From: Herbinix hemicellulosilytica
Lineage (GTDB): Bacteria; Bacillota; Clostridia; Lachnospirales; Lachnospiraceae
Direction of reading: 5' to 3'
Assembly: GCF_002904165.1 (NCBI RefSeq)
Contig: NZ_CVTD020000015.1
Location: forward strand, 62,001 to 126,000
DNA: 64,000 nucleotides
Position 1 is the first letter of the stretch, and each line of letters starts with the position of its first letter. The notes below the pieces were generated by a model. The model saw only the letters and a program-made list of their open reading frames with translations. It was not told where the DNA came from and ran no database searches. The position numbers and the translations under genes were made by a program. Below, one piece after another: positions 37,446 to 47,044 of this stretch.

Positions 37446-38120
37446 ATGAAGCATTTCAGTATAGCAATCGACGGACCTGCAGGGGCAGGAAAAAGTACAA
37501 TAGCCAAAAAAATAGCCAAAGAACTTAATTTTATCTATGTTGACACAGGCGCAATGTACAGAGCAATGGCTTTGTATTTTATAAGAAATAATATAGATGC
37601 TTCTGACAAAGAAAAGATAAAGAATAACATTAATTTGGTTGATATATCAATAGAATATATAGACGGAGAGCAGCAAATATTTTTAAACGGCGAAAATGTA
37701 AGCCGTCTTATAAGAACCGAAGAAGTTGGCAAAATGGCCAGTGCCGTGTCCGTTTACCCTGACGTACGATTAAAACTGGTTGAACTCCAACGAAGTCTAG
37801 CAAGCAAAGCGAACGTTGTAATGGACGGCAGGGACATAGGAACTTACGTGCTTCCGAACGCCGATTTAAAAATATACCTTACTGCCAGCACAAAAGAAAG
37901 GGCAAGAAGGAGATTCCTTGAATTGCAGGAAAAAGGCATCATGGCAGATATCGATGTTATAGAAAAGGATATAATTGATCGTGACTATCGTGACATGAAC
38001 AGGGATTTTGCCCCCCTAAAACAGGCTGAGGATGCCATAGTAGTCGATTCATCCGATATGACCATTGATGAAGTTAAAGACACCATAATACAATATTTTA
38101 AAAAAATAATTAATAATTGA
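37446..38120 (+). CDS. cmk: cytidylate kinase
   Basis: 224 aa. Phosphorylates CMP/dCMP. P-loop IDGPAGAGKSTIAKKIA at the N-terminus, YVDTGAMYRAM (substrate site), VMDGRDIGTYVLP and the lid DIDRDYRDMNRD region match Cmk. The ATG at 37446 has TTGGAGG (37435-37441); the ATG 37431 upstream overlaps that site and is not the start. cmk is followed by ispH-rpsA after 13 bases, the order common in Clostridia. Confidence 0.95.
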   Translation: MKHFSIAIDGPAGAGKSTIAKKIAKELNFIYVDTGAMYRAMALYFIRNNIDASDKEKIKNNINLVDISIEYIDGEQQIFLNGENVSRLIRTEEVGKMASAVSVYPDVRLKLVELQRSLASKANVVMDGRDIGTYVLPNADLKIYLTASTKERARRRFLELQEKGIMADIDVIEKDIIDRDYRDMNRDFAPLKQAEDAIVVDSSDMTIDEVKDTIIQYFKKIINN

Positions 38121-38133
38121 GATAGGAGCTGTA

Positions 38134-40101
38134 ATGTTGAATATTAAAGTAGCTAAAACCGCCGGTTTCTGCTTTGGAGTTCAAAGGGCAGTCGACTTGG
38201 TTTACAATAATATCGGCAGCAAAGAACCTATATATACTTTAGGTCCGATTACTCATAACGAGCAAGTCGTGGAAGATCTTGCAAAAAAAGGCGTAAAAGT
38301 TGTAGAAAATCCTGAAGAATTAAAAGATTTGCCAAAGGGAACAATAATTATACGCGCTCATGGTATTCCAAAAAAACTATATGATGAACTTTCTTCCTAC
38401 GGTCATAACATTATAGATGCCACTTGTCCCTTTGTTAAAAAAATACACAAAATTGTCGAAAAAGAAAAAAAGCGTCATATAATTATAGTCGGAAATCCGG
38501 ATCACCCTGAGATAAAGGGTATTATGGGATGGTGCAATGACGAAAACTATACCGTAATTCAGGATATTGAAGAAGCAAAAAATCTTAACCTTCCAACCGA
38601 TTTGCAGCTTTGTATAGTCGCACAGACGACATATAATTACATCAGATTTCAAGAATTAGTTGAAATTATATCAAAAAAAGGTTATGATATATTTGTTTTT
38701 AATACAATTTGCAGTGCCACACAGCAAAGGCAACAGGAAGCGTATGAACTTGCCAAAGTTTCGGATGCCATGATTGTGATAGGCGGAAAAGACAGTTCCA
38801 ATACCAGGAAACTGTATGAAATTTGTAAAAGTGAATGTAAAAATACTTACTATATACAAAAACCGGCCGATTTGGATTTAAGCCAGTTTAAATCTTATCG
38901 GAATGTAGGTATTACAGCAGGGGCTTCAACCCCACATTATATTATCAAGGAGGTTCTTACCGTTATGTCAGAAAAAAGTTTTGAACAATTATTAGAAGAA
39001 GAAAATTTGGTGGAAATTAACGCCGGTGAAATTGTAGAAGGGATAGTCTTGGACGTTAAAGATAACGAGATTATCTTAAATATAGGCTACAAAACTGAAG
39101 GCATTATAACTAAAGAAGAATTTACAAATTCGCCTAATATAGACTTAAAAGCCGTTGTTAAACCAGGCGACAAGATGGAGGCAAAGGTTATTAAAGTAAA
39201 TGACGGCGAAGGCCAGGTTATTTTAACTTATAAGCGCCTTGCTGCTGAAAAAGGATACAAGAAGCTTGAAGAAGCATACAAAAACAAGACTGTTCTTAAA
39301 GCCAAAGTTGCCGAAGTACTTAACGGCGGCGTAAGTGTTATTATAGATGAAGCCAGGGTGTTTATACCGGCCAGCTTAATTTCCGATACTTATGAGAAAG
39401 ATTTGTCCAAATATGCCGGACAGGAGATTGAATTTGTAATTACCGAATTCAATCCGAAAAAACGCAGGATAATCGGTGACCGCAGACAGCTTATAGTTGC
39501 TAAAAAAGAAGAAATGAAGAAGGAATTATATGAAAAAATCAAAGTCGGAATGACCGTAGAAGGTGTTGTAAAGAATATTACCGATTTCGGTGCATTCATC
39601 GATCTTGGCGGTGCAGACGGCCTTCTTCACATTTCCGAGATGTCCTGGAGCCGTGTTGACGATCCTAAGAAGTTATTTAAAGTAGGAGATAAGGTCAAGG
39701 CCTTCATTAAGGACATTCAAGGTGACAAGATAGCCTTAAGCTTAAAATTCGAAGATCAAAATCCTTGGTTGAAAGCTGAAGAAAAATATGCAGCCGGTAA
39801 TGTTGTAACCGGAAAAGTAGCACGTATGACCGACTTTGGTGCATTTGTAGAATTAGAGCCAGGCATTGACGCTTTGCTGCATGTATCTCAGATATCAAAA
39901 GAGCATGTTGAAAAGCCTTCGGACGTTCTTAAGATCGGTCAGGAAATAAAAGCCAAAGTTGTTGATTTCAATAAAGAAGACAAAAAAATAAGCATAAGTA
40001 TCAAAGCTTTGGAGTCCGAGAATAAATCTGCCGAAGAAGCAAAAGATATTCAGTCCGAAAATGCAGCCGAGAATAATTCCGAAGAAATTGCCAATCAGTA
40101 A
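38134..40101 (+). CDS. ispH: IspH-ribosomal protein S1 fusion (HMBPP reductase / S1)
   Basis: 655 aa, two functions in one chain. Residues 1-280 are IspH, the last enzyme of the MEP isoprenoid route (HMBPP to IPP/DMAPP); its [4Fe-4S] ligands are Cys13, Cys98 and Cys193. From about 290 there are four S1 RNA-binding domains (beginning GEIVEGIVLD, TVLKAKVAEV, GMTVEGVVKN, GNVVTGKVAR), then an acidic tail. The fusion is known in Clostridia. In-frame ATG 38965 has an AAGGAGG at 38948-38954, giving a possible separate S1 product. ATG with GATAGGAG upstream. Confidence 0.95.
   Translation: MLNIKVAKTAGFCFGVQRAVDLVYNNIGSKEPIYTLGPITHNEQVVEDLAKKGVKVVENPEELKDLPKGTIIIRAHGIPKKLYDELSSYGHNIIDATCPFVKKIHKIVEKEKKRHIIIVGNPDHPEIKGIMGWCNDENYTVIQDIEEAKNLNLPTDLQLCIVAQTTYNYIRFQELVEIISKKGYDIFVFNTICSATQQRQQEAYELAKVSDAMIVIGGKDSSNTRKLYEICKSECKNTYYIQKPADLDLSQFKSYRNVGITAGASTPHYIIKEVLTVMSEKSFEQLLEEENLVEINAGEIVEGIVLDVKDNEIILNIGYKTEGIITKEEFTNSPNIDLKAVVKPGDKMEAKVIKVNDGEGQVILTYKRLAAEKGYKKLEEAYKNKTVLKAKVAEVLNGGVSVIIDEARVFIPASLISDTYEKDLSKYAGQEIEFVITEFNPKKRRIIGDRRQLIVAKKEEMKKELYEKIKVGMTVEGVVKNITDFGAFIDLGGADGLLHISEMSWSRVDDPKKLFKVGDKVKAFIKDIQGDKIALSLKFEDQNPWLKAEEKYAAGNVVTGKVARMTDFGAFVELEPGIDALLHVSQISKEHVEKPSDVLKIGQEIKAKVVDFNKEDKKISISIKALESENKSAEEAKDIQSENAAENNSEEIANQ
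38948..38967 (+). promoter_or_regulatory. possible internal ribosome site and ATG for free S1
   Basis: AAGGAGG (38948-38954), 10-base spacer, ATG 38965-38967 in frame with the fusion (codon 278). Translation from here would give a protein of about 378 aa made of four S1 domains. The site falls at the IspH-S1 junction. The bases also encode IspH residues (KEV), so chance cannot be excluded. Confidence 0.45.
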
Positions 40102-40164
40102 TTCCTTAAAAGAATTAAAATTCAATATTGAATTATAAATGACAAATGATAAGGAGATACCGGT

Positions 40165-40944
40165 GTGCTTGGTAGCTATGAAGCATTTAAGGAAGCTATT
40201 TATCAATTGACAAAGATTGATTTAAATTCATATAAGGAAAGGCAAATGAAGCGTCGTATTGACGCTTTAATCCTAAAACACGGGATCACCTCCTATAAAA
40301 ATTATGTTGAAGTATTAAAAACCGAAAAAGCCTATTATGATGAATTCATAAACTATATAACAATCAATGTTTCCGAATTCTACCGTAACCCGGATCAATG
40401 GGCTGTTTTGGAGCATGAAGTGCTACCTCATCTCTTTAAAAGTTTCGGTAAACAGCTTAAAATTTGGAGTGCCGCATGTTCAACGGGAGATGAGCCCTAC
40501 TCATTGGTAATGCTACTTGCAAAGTTTCTTCCTTTAGACAAGATAAAAATATTGGCTACTGATATTGACCGTTTGGTAATTGAAAAAGCCAAAATAGGCT
40601 TATATCACTATAAAAGCTTAAGGGAACTTCCAAAAGAATATATTATTAAATACTTTAAGCAGGTAAGCGAACACACTTATAAAATATCCGATGATATTAA
40701 AGCTTGTGTTGAATTCAGACAACATGATTTGCTGCAGGACCCGTATCCCAACAACTGTGATCTGATAGTATGCCGTAATGTGCTTATTTATTTTACAGAT
40801 GAAGCCAAAACACGCATCTATCAAAATTTTAACAACGCTTTAAAAAATGACGGTATACTCTTTGTCGGAAGTACTGAGCAAATGCTGCAGGCCAATAAAT
40901 ACGGATTTTATACATTTAAATCTTTCTTTTATATAAAAAAATAA
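40165..40944 (+). CDS. cheR: CheR-type chemoreceptor glutamate methyltransferase
   Basis: 259 aa. S-adenosylmethionine-dependent methylation of chemoreceptor glutamates. N-terminal helical CheR_N domain (YEAFKEAIYQLTKIDL) and catalytic domain with the SAM motif WSAACSTGDEPYSLVML and CRNVLIYF are complete. The start is GTG 40165 with AAGGAGAT upstream. It is isolated from other chemotaxis genes; cheR-alone loci between ispH-rpsA and plsX suggest either a scattered chemotaxis system or a non-chemotaxis role. Confidence 0.9.
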   Translation: MLGSYEAFKEAIYQLTKIDLNSYKERQMKRRIDALILKHGITSYKNYVEVLKTEKAYYDEFINYITINVSEFYRNPDQWAVLEHEVLPHLFKSFGKQLKIWSAACSTGDEPYSLVMLLAKFLPLDKIKILATDIDRLVIEKAKIGLYHYKSLRELPKEYIIKYFKQVSEHTYKISDDIKACVEFRQHDLLQDPYPNNCDLIVCRNVLIYFTDEAKTRIYQNFNNALKNDGILFVGSTEQMLQANKYGFYTFKSFFYIKK

Positions 40945-41020
40945 CTGAATAATTTAGTTGCATTCTTATTATTCTTATTATTTGATTTAAGATTTATAGT
41001 GAATGTATCTCTTTAAAAAA

Positions 41021-41055
41021 CCTGCTGTGATTTATTACGCCAAAATCACGGCAGG
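41021..41055 (+). terminator. terminator after cheR
   Basis: CCTGCTGTGATTT (41021-41033) pairs with AAATCACGGCAGG (41043-41055), one G-U pair, with A-run before and T-rich sequence after. Same CCTGCTGT family as the 10797 terminator. Confidence 0.9.
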
Positions 41056-41363
41056 TATATTTTATTATCCGTTTTTACTGATGAATTTTTTGGTATCAGC
41101 CACCATTTAAAGGGTTGATTTTTCATATGATATCGTATATATTGATTTATATATTAGCCGACATACATATTTTATAAATTTTCGTCGGCCGATATTAATA
41201 ATAAGCACCATAAATAATGCAATATTACAGATATATTTCGATATCATTAATTTGCTATGTTATGCATATCGAATATAATGCAAGGGATAAATATTAAAGT
41301 ACATTATTTGTAATGTATAGCTATTAAATAACCTGCATTATTTTGGTGCGGATAGGAGTGAAT
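41056..41363. promoter_or_regulatory. long upstream region of plsX with several small inverted repeats
   Basis: About 300 bases, AT-rich. Contains a GCCGAC/GTCGGC hairpin (41157-41162 with 41184-41189) and TGATATCG / CGATATCA inverted copies (41129-41136 and 41239-41246). The rpmF gene that often precedes plsX is not present, and no FapR-like operator could be recognised. Function unknown; a regulatory role for the fatty-acid gene cluster is possible. Confidence 0.4.
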
Positions 41364-42374
41364 ATGAGCAAATCGATAACGGTTGCGGTTGACGCAATGG
41401 GAGGCGATTACGCTCCTAAAGAAATAGTTAAGGGAGCCGTCCTTGCCATACAAGACAAAGAGGACATTAACGTTATCCTGGTCGGAAAAGAAGAGGTAAT
41501 TCAAAGCGAACTTGGCGGATATGATTATGATAAAGAAAGAATTAGGATTGTAAATGCCGAAGAAGTTATCTCGAACAATGAGGCTCCTGTTATGGCAATC
41601 CGCCGCAAGAAGAATTCCTCAATAGTAGTGGCTTTAAACCTGGTAAAGAACGGGGAAGCAGATGCCTTTGTTTCCGCCGGAAGTACAGGTGCTGTTTTAG
41701 CCGGCGGCCAACTCATTGTGGGAAGGATAGAAGGAGTTGAACGTCCGCCTCTTGCCCCTCTTATTCCTACCATTTCAGGCGTTTCTTTACTGATTGACTG
41801 CGGCGCCAATGTTGATGCCAGACCAAGCCATCTGGTTCAATTTGCCAAGATGGGCTCTATTTACATGGAGAATGTGATAGGGATAAAAAACCCTAGGGTA
41901 GCAATTGTAAACATTGGTGCAGAAGAAGAAAAAGGCAATCAATTGGTAAAAGAAACATTTCCTTTGCTTAAAGAAATTCCTGATATCAACTTTATAGGTA
42001 GCATAGAGGCAAGAGATATCCCGTACGGCCATGCTGACGTTATTGTCTGCGAAGCCTTTGTGGGCAATGTTATACTTAAACTTTATGAAGGGCTTGGCAG
42101 TGCTCTTATAGAAAAAATAAAAGAAGGGCTTATGAGCACTACCAGGAGTAAAATAGGCGCTTTATTGAGTAAGCCGGCCCTAAAGAAAACTTTAAAGGCT
42201 TTTGATCAGTCCAGATATGGCGGTGCTCCCATGCTGGGTCTTAAAGGTCTGGTAGTCAAGACCCACGGAAACTCAAAAAGCAATGAAATCAGAAATTCTA
42301 TTTTACAGTGTGTAACTTTTACTGAGCAAAAAATTAAGGAAAAAATTGAAGTCAATTTAAAAAAACAAGAATAA
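41364..42374 (+). CDS. plsX: phosphate acyltransferase PlsX
   Basis: 336 aa. Transfers acyl groups from acyl-ACP to phosphate, giving acyl-phosphate for phospholipid synthesis. VAVDAMGGDYAPKEIVKG at the N-terminus and SAGSTGAVLAGG and CEAFVGNVILK are PlsX hallmarks. Start: TTG 41343 is in frame but ATG 41364 has GATAGGAGTG upstream and gives the family start. acpP, rnc and smc follow in the standard Firmicute order. Confidence 0.95.
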   Translation: MSKSITVAVDAMGGDYAPKEIVKGAVLAIQDKEDINVILVGKEEVIQSELGGYDYDKERIRIVNAEEVISNNEAPVMAIRRKKNSSIVVALNLVKNGEADAFVSAGSTGAVLAGGQLIVGRIEGVERPPLAPLIPTISGVSLLIDCGANVDARPSHLVQFAKMGSIYMENVIGIKNPRVAIVNIGAEEEKGNQLVKETFPLLKEIPDINFIGSIEARDIPYGHADVIVCEAFVGNVILKLYEGLGSALIEKIKEGLMSTTRSKIGALLSKPALKKTLKAFDQSRYGGAPMLGLKGLVVKTHGNSKSNEIRNSILQCVTFTEQKIKEKIEVNLKKQE

Positions 42375-42401
42375 ATATCTAAAAAAGAAGGGTGAATGCA
42401 T

Positions 42402-42632
42402 ATGGAATTTGAAAAACTGCAAAAAATAATTAGTGAAGTAATGAATGTCGATCCCGACGAGATAACAGAGGACACAACTTTCGTAGACGATTTAGGTGCA
42501 GATTCCCTTGATATATTCCAAATAATAATGGGTATCGAAGAAGAATTTGATATCGAAATTTCAAATGAAGATGCTGAAAATATTGTAACGGTCGGTGATG
42601 CCGTAGAGCAAATAAAAAAAGCATTAAGCTAA
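42402..42632 (+). CDS. acpP: acyl carrier protein
   Basis: 76 aa, very acidic. The phosphopantetheine attachment serine is Ser35 in LGADSLDIFQ. Carries growing fatty acids and donates to PlsX. ATG 42402 (MEFEKLQKIIS) with AAGGGTG upstream is chosen over ATG 42396. A GC-containing hairpin with a UUCG loop follows. Confidence 0.95.
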   Translation: MEFEKLQKIISEVMNVDPDEITEDTTFVDDLGADSLDIFQIIMGIEEEFDIEISNEDAENIVTVGDAVEQIKKALS

Positions 42633-42650
42633 AACAGAATTAGAGCTTTA

Positions 42651-42693
42651 TAAAAGCCCTGAAATAAGGTTCGCCTTATTTAGTGGGCTTTTA
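42651..42693 (+). terminator. UUCG-loop hairpin between acpP and rnc
   Basis: AAAAGCCC with GGGCTTTT, an internal mismatch, then AAATAAGG-TTCG-CCTTATTT. The stable tetraloop and flanking T-run indicate a terminator or partial attenuator, allowing acpP to be expressed above rnc. Confidence 0.75.
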
Positions 42694-42720
42694 TCTGTAA
42701 GTTGAAGGAGGAACGAAAAT

Positions 42721-43431
42721 ATGAGCAGACGAAACAGACAAGAAGCCTCCGTTTCTTTGCTGGAAGACAGAATCGGATATAAATTTAAAAACCCGTCTTT
42801 ACTGCTTCAGGCCATAACTCACAGTTCTTACGCCAATGAGATGAAAATGCGCAAAGAAAGCAACAATGAACGGCTTGAATTTCTCGGAGATGCCGTCCTT
42901 GAACTGGTGACCAGCGAATACGTATTTGAAAGATATAATGATCTTTCAGAAGGAGATCTAACCAAACTAAGGGCCGGTATGGTCTGTGAACAGGCCCTGT
43001 CTTCATGTGCCAAAGAATTAAATATTGGAGAATATCTGCTTCTAGGTAAAGGTGAAGATATCTCCGGGGGGCGTATGCGGGATTCCATCCTTTCCGATGC
43101 CTTGGAAGCAATCATAGGCGCAATATACCTGGACGGTGGTTTTACTAGTGCAAAAGAGTTTGTACAAAAAAATATCCTTAACCAGATTGAAGACAAGGAA
43201 CTCTTTTTCGATAGTAAGACTATCTTACAGGAAATGGTTCAAAACGAAAACCATAAACAGAAAATCCGATATAAACTCATATCCGAGGAAGGCCCCGACC
43301 ACAATAAATCCTTTACCATAGCTTTATATGTAGGCAACAAGCAATATGGCTGCGGGGTAGGAAGAACAAAGAAAGCGGCCGAACAGGAGGCTGCTTTGCA
43401 GGCCATAAAAAAATTACAGGAAAATAAGTGA
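42721..43431 (+). CDS. rnc: ribonuclease III
   Basis: 236 aa. Cuts double-stranded RNA in rRNA processing. The signature NERLEFLGDAVLEL is present with catalytic Glu/Asp residues; the second acidic cluster ISDALEAIIGA follows in the form LSDALEAIIGAIYLDGG. A dsRNA-binding domain fills the C-terminus (LQEMVQNENHKQKIRY..). GGAGG lies at the ATG. smc begins 27 bases later. Confidence 0.95.
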   Translation: MSRRNRQEASVSLLEDRIGYKFKNPSLLLQAITHSSYANEMKMRKESNNERLEFLGDAVLELVTSEYVFERYNDLSEGDLTKLRAGMVCEQALSSCAKELNIGEYLLLGKGEDISGGRMRDSILSDALEAIIGAIYLDGGFTSAKEFVQKNILNQIEDKELFFDSKTILQEMVQNENHKQKIRYKLISEEGPDHNKSFTIALYVGNKQYGCGVGRTKKAAEQEAALQAIKKLQENK

Positions 43432-43458
43432 CAAAATATACGGATGGGAGTTACTTGA

Positions 43459-46400
43459 ATGTATTTAAAAAGAATAGAAGTACACGGTTTTAAATCCTTT
43501 GCCAATAAATTGCAATTGGAATTTGACAGCGGTATTACGGCAATTGTAGGTCCAAACGGCAGCGGAAAAAGCAATATCGCAGATGCAGTCCGCTGGGTAC
43601 TTGGCGAGCAAAGTGCTAAGCAGCTTAGAGGTTCCAAGATGGAAGATGTTATTTTTTCCGGAACCGAAATGAGAAAACCCTTGGGTTATGCCTATGTTGC
43701 CCTAACCATAGACAATTCTGACCATAAACTTCCTATAGATTATGAAGAAGTTACTGTTGCAAGAAGAGTTTACCGTTCCGGTGAAAGCGAATATCTCATT
43801 AACGGCACATCCTGCCGTCTTAAAGATGTCCAGGAATTATTCATGGATACCGGTATCGGTAAAGAAGGCTATTCCATGATCGGACAAGGCCAGATAGATA
43901 AAATATTAAGCGGCAAGCCCGAAGACAGAAGAGAATTGTTTGACGAGGCTGCCGGTATAGTAAAATTCAAACGCAGAAAATACGAGGCCGAAAAAAACCT
44001 GGAAGAGGAAAGAGCCAATCTTGCAAGAGTATCCGATATTATTTCCGAAATAGAAAGACAGCTTATCCCCTTGGAAAAACAGTCCGAAACCGCAAAAGTT
44101 TATCTGAAATATAAAGAGGAACTAAAAAACCTTGAGGTTTCCCTGTTTTTAAAAGAATACGATAAATTGCGCTCATCAAAAGAAGATCTGGAAAATAAGC
44201 TGACAATCATTTCGGATGATTTGGATCAAACCAGAAGCGAATATGAAAAAATAAAGGATGAATATATACGTTTAGAATCTCAGCTTGAAGAACTGGATGC
44301 CGGGATAGATGCCGATAAGTCTTCTTATAACGAAAATCTCATAAAGAAGGAAAAAGCAGAGGGAGAAATTAAAGTATTAAACGAGCAGATTAATTCCCTT
44401 TTGCAAAACGACGAATATTATCAGGAAAGAATCCATTCAACAGAACAGGAAATTTCCGCAAAAAAGACCGAAGAACAGGAATATCTTGAAGAAAAAGAAA
44501 AACTGGATATTAACATCGGTCAGATAGACGATTTACTAAGTTCTACATTGGTAGAACTTGAGCAAGTAAGAGATAATATTAAAAATTATACCAAGGAAAT
44601 TGAAGATTGCAGCAATGCCGCCTTTGAATATCTTAATCAAAATTCCGTTATCAAAAGCAACATACAGCGTTATGAAACTATGCTTGAGCAGAATGCCATC
44701 CGCAGGGCTCAGCTTAATCAAAAGATTATTAAAAGCAAAAGCGAAGAAGGTTTATATGATGAAGAAATAGGCAGATTAAAAGCAGATTTAAACAACATAA
44801 CGGAAGAAATCGAAAAACTTACTGCCGAAAGTCAAAGTTTAGAAAATGAAATTAAGAATTCCCAAAATATAATTGATAATATAACGCTTAAGCAAAACGA
44901 GCTTCAGAGGCAATATCACATAGAAAAATCCAGGCTGGAATCTTTAATTAATCTAACCGAAAGATATGAAGGCTATGGCAACAGCATAAGAAAAATCATG
45001 GAACAGAAGAAAAGCATACCAGGTATTATAGGTGTTGTTGCCGATATCATTAAAACAAACAAAGAATTTGAGACCGCTATAGAAACTGCTTTGGGCCAAA
45101 GCATTCAAAATATTATTACCGAGGATGAAGGCACGGCAAAAGAATTAATCGCTTTCCTTAAAGCTAACAAGTACGGAAGAGCGACATTTTTGCCTCTTAC
45201 CAATATTAAATCCTCAAAAAGCCTACATAATCACAGCGTACTAAACGAAAAAGGCGTTATCGGCATTGCTTCAAGCCTTGTTGAAGCGGATAAAAAATTC
45301 CATGAATTAATTGAATATCTCCTTGGAAGAATCATAGTTATTGATAATATTGACAATGCCGCTTTGATAGCCAGAAAATACGATTACACCCTTAGGATTG
45401 TAACATTAGAAGGGGAACTGCTATCTCCAGGCGGTTCAATTTCAGGCGGTGCCTACAAAAATACCAGCAATCTGCTCGGAAGACGGCGGGAAATTGAAGA
45501 TCTGGAAGAATTAATTAAGAAACTGGATAAGCAGGTTGAAAACCTTGCTACTGAAAAAGAAAACGAAACCGCAAGAAAGACTGAATTTACGGTTCGTCTT
45601 GAAGAAATCAAAAAGCAACTTCAGGACAAATTTTTAATGCAAAATACCATAAAATTAAATCTTGAACAGGTTATTTCCAAAAAGTCCGAGGCAGAAGCCG
45701 TATACCTGGATTTTATAAAAGAATTAAATGAAATAGATCAGCAGGATACAGACCTAAAAAGCAATCTTGACGTATTAAATAATTCTCTTTCGGAAAACCT
45801 AAAGAATAATGCCGATAAGGAACAAAGGATTGAAGAATTAAATAGTCTTCTTTCAAAGGAAAGAGAGACTGAAAGTGAAGTTAACGAAAAGGCTTCAAAA
45901 TACAGGATGGAACTATCTGCCCTGGAGCAGAAAAACCATTTTATCTTGGAGAATATAAAGCGCGTTAAAAGGGAAATTGAAAAATTATATGAGGAAGAAG
46001 AAGCAATAAAGCTTGACATGCAAAAATCTTTCCATATAATTCAAGAGAAAAGGGAAATTATAAAAAAGACCGAAGAATTAATAAAGGAAACAGATACCGT
46101 TCTTCTGAGTCTGGATGAAAAAATCAAATCAAGGATAGCAGAGAAAGAAAATATTTCAAAAATTCATAAATCGTTCTTTGAAAAGAGAGATGAACTTTCT
46201 TTAAGAATTCATAACCTTGAGAAGGAACTTATCAGGCTTGGTAACCAGAAGGAAAAGCTTGCCGAGCAGCTTGACCAGCAGATTAATTATATTTGGAATG
46301 AATACGGTCTTACCTATTCTACAGCATTAGAATATAATGCGGGAAGGGAAATAAGCCTTGCAAGCGCAAAAAAATCCATCCAGGAAATCAAGGATAAAAT

Positions 46401-47016
46401 AAAAGCCCTTGGGGATGTAAACGTTAATGCTATCGAGGATTTCAAGAATCTTTCAGAAAGGCATAAGTTCCTTATAACCCAGAGGGAAGACCTGATTAAA
46501 GCCGAACAAGCCCTGCTGCAAATAATCAGTGATTTGGAAACGGAAATGAAAGTGCAGTTTGAAAAGCAATTTGCCGCCATAAACCGGCAGTTTGATGCGG
46601 TATTCAAGGAACTGTTCGGCGGAGGCAAGGCCGATCTGGAACTTACAGATGATGATGTTTTGGAAGCAGGAATAAGGATTAATGCCCAGCCTCCAGGAAA
46701 GAAACTTCAAAATATTATGCAATTGTCCGGTGGAGAAAAGGCTTTAACGGCTATAAGTTTGCTCTTTGCTATCCAAAACCTTAAGCCGTCGCCGTTTTGC
46801 CTACTTGACGAGATTGAAGCGGCTTTGGATGATTCAAACGTAAAACGCTTTGCAAAATACCTTTGCAAACTGTCAAAGGATACTCAGTTTATTGTTATCA
46901 CTCACAGAAGAAATACCATGGCTGTGGCAGATATCTTATATGGAATCACCATGCAGGAAAAGGGTGTTTCCACTCTGGTATCCGTAAGCCTTATAGAAAA
47001 TGAACTTGAAAAATAA
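43459..47016 (+). CDS. smc: chromosome segregation protein SMC
   Basis: 1185 aa. Condensin ATPase. N-terminal Walker A GPNGSGKSN (about residue 32), coiled coil about 170-500, hinge about 510-680 with the GG-rich GEDLSPGG-type LLSPGGSISGG, second coiled coil about 690-1010, and C-terminal signature LSGGEKALTAISLLFA and Walker B FCLLDEIEAALDD. It works with ScpA and ScpB (genes at 16639-17987). The C-terminal codons overlap a possible long start of ftsY. ATG has GGATGGGAG upstream. Confidence 0.97.
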   Translation: MYLKRIEVHGFKSFANKLQLEFDSGITAIVGPNGSGKSNIADAVRWVLGEQSAKQLRGSKMEDVIFSGTEMRKPLGYAYVALTIDNSDHKLPIDYEEVTVARRVYRSGESEYLINGTSCRLKDVQELFMDTGIGKEGYSMIGQGQIDKILSGKPEDRRELFDEAAGIVKFKRRKYEAEKNLEEERANLARVSDIISEIERQLIPLEKQSETAKVYLKYKEELKNLEVSLFLKEYDKLRSSKEDLENKLTIISDDLDQTRSEYEKIKDEYIRLESQLEELDAGIDADKSSYNENLIKKEKAEGEIKVLNEQINSLLQNDEYYQERIHSTEQEISAKKTEEQEYLEEKEKLDINIGQIDDLLSSTLVELEQVRDNIKNYTKEIEDCSNAAFEYLNQNSVIKSNIQRYETMLEQNAIRRAQLNQKIIKSKSEEGLYDEEIGRLKADLNNITEEIEKLTAESQSLENEIKNSQNIIDNITLKQNELQRQYHIEKSRLESLINLTERYEGYGNSIRKIMEQKKSIPGIIGVVADIIKTNKEFETAIETALGQSIQNIITEDEGTAKELIAFLKANKYGRATFLPLTNIKSSKSLHNHSVLNEKGVIGIASSLVEADKKFHELIEYLLGRIIVIDNIDNAALIARKYDYTLRIVTLEGELLSPGGSISGGAYKNTSNLLGRRREIEDLEELIKKLDKQVENLATEKENETARKTEFTVRLEEIKKQLQDKFLMQNTIKLNLEQVISKKSEAEAVYLDFIKELNEIDQQDTDLKSNLDVLNNSLSENLKNNADKEQRIEELNSLLSKERETESEVNEKASKYRMELSALEQKNHFILENIKRVKREIEKLYEEEEAIKLDMQKSFHIIQEKREIIKKTEELIKETDTVLLSLDEKIKSRIAEKENISKIHKSFFEKRDELSLRIHNLEKELIRLGNQKEKLAEQLDQQINYIWNEYGLTYSTALEYNAGREISLASAKKSIQEIKDKIKALGDVNVNAIEDFKNLSERHKFLITQREDLIKAEQALLQIISDLETEMKVQFEKQFAAINRQFDAVFKELFGGGKADLELTDDDVLEAGIRINAQPPGKKLQNIMQLSGGEKALTAISLLFAIQNLKPSPFCLLDEIEAALDDSNVKRFAKYLCKLSKDTQFIVITHRRNTMAVADILYGITMQEKGVSTLVSVSLIENELEK

Positions 47017-47044
47017 GATTACATCTACGGAGGTTTATATTTTT

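Noticed and set aside
41056-41363. rpmF (ribosomal protein L32) and a FapR operator before plsX
   Set aside because: Both are common here in Firmicutes, but no basic ~60-aa frame and no FapR consensus could be found.
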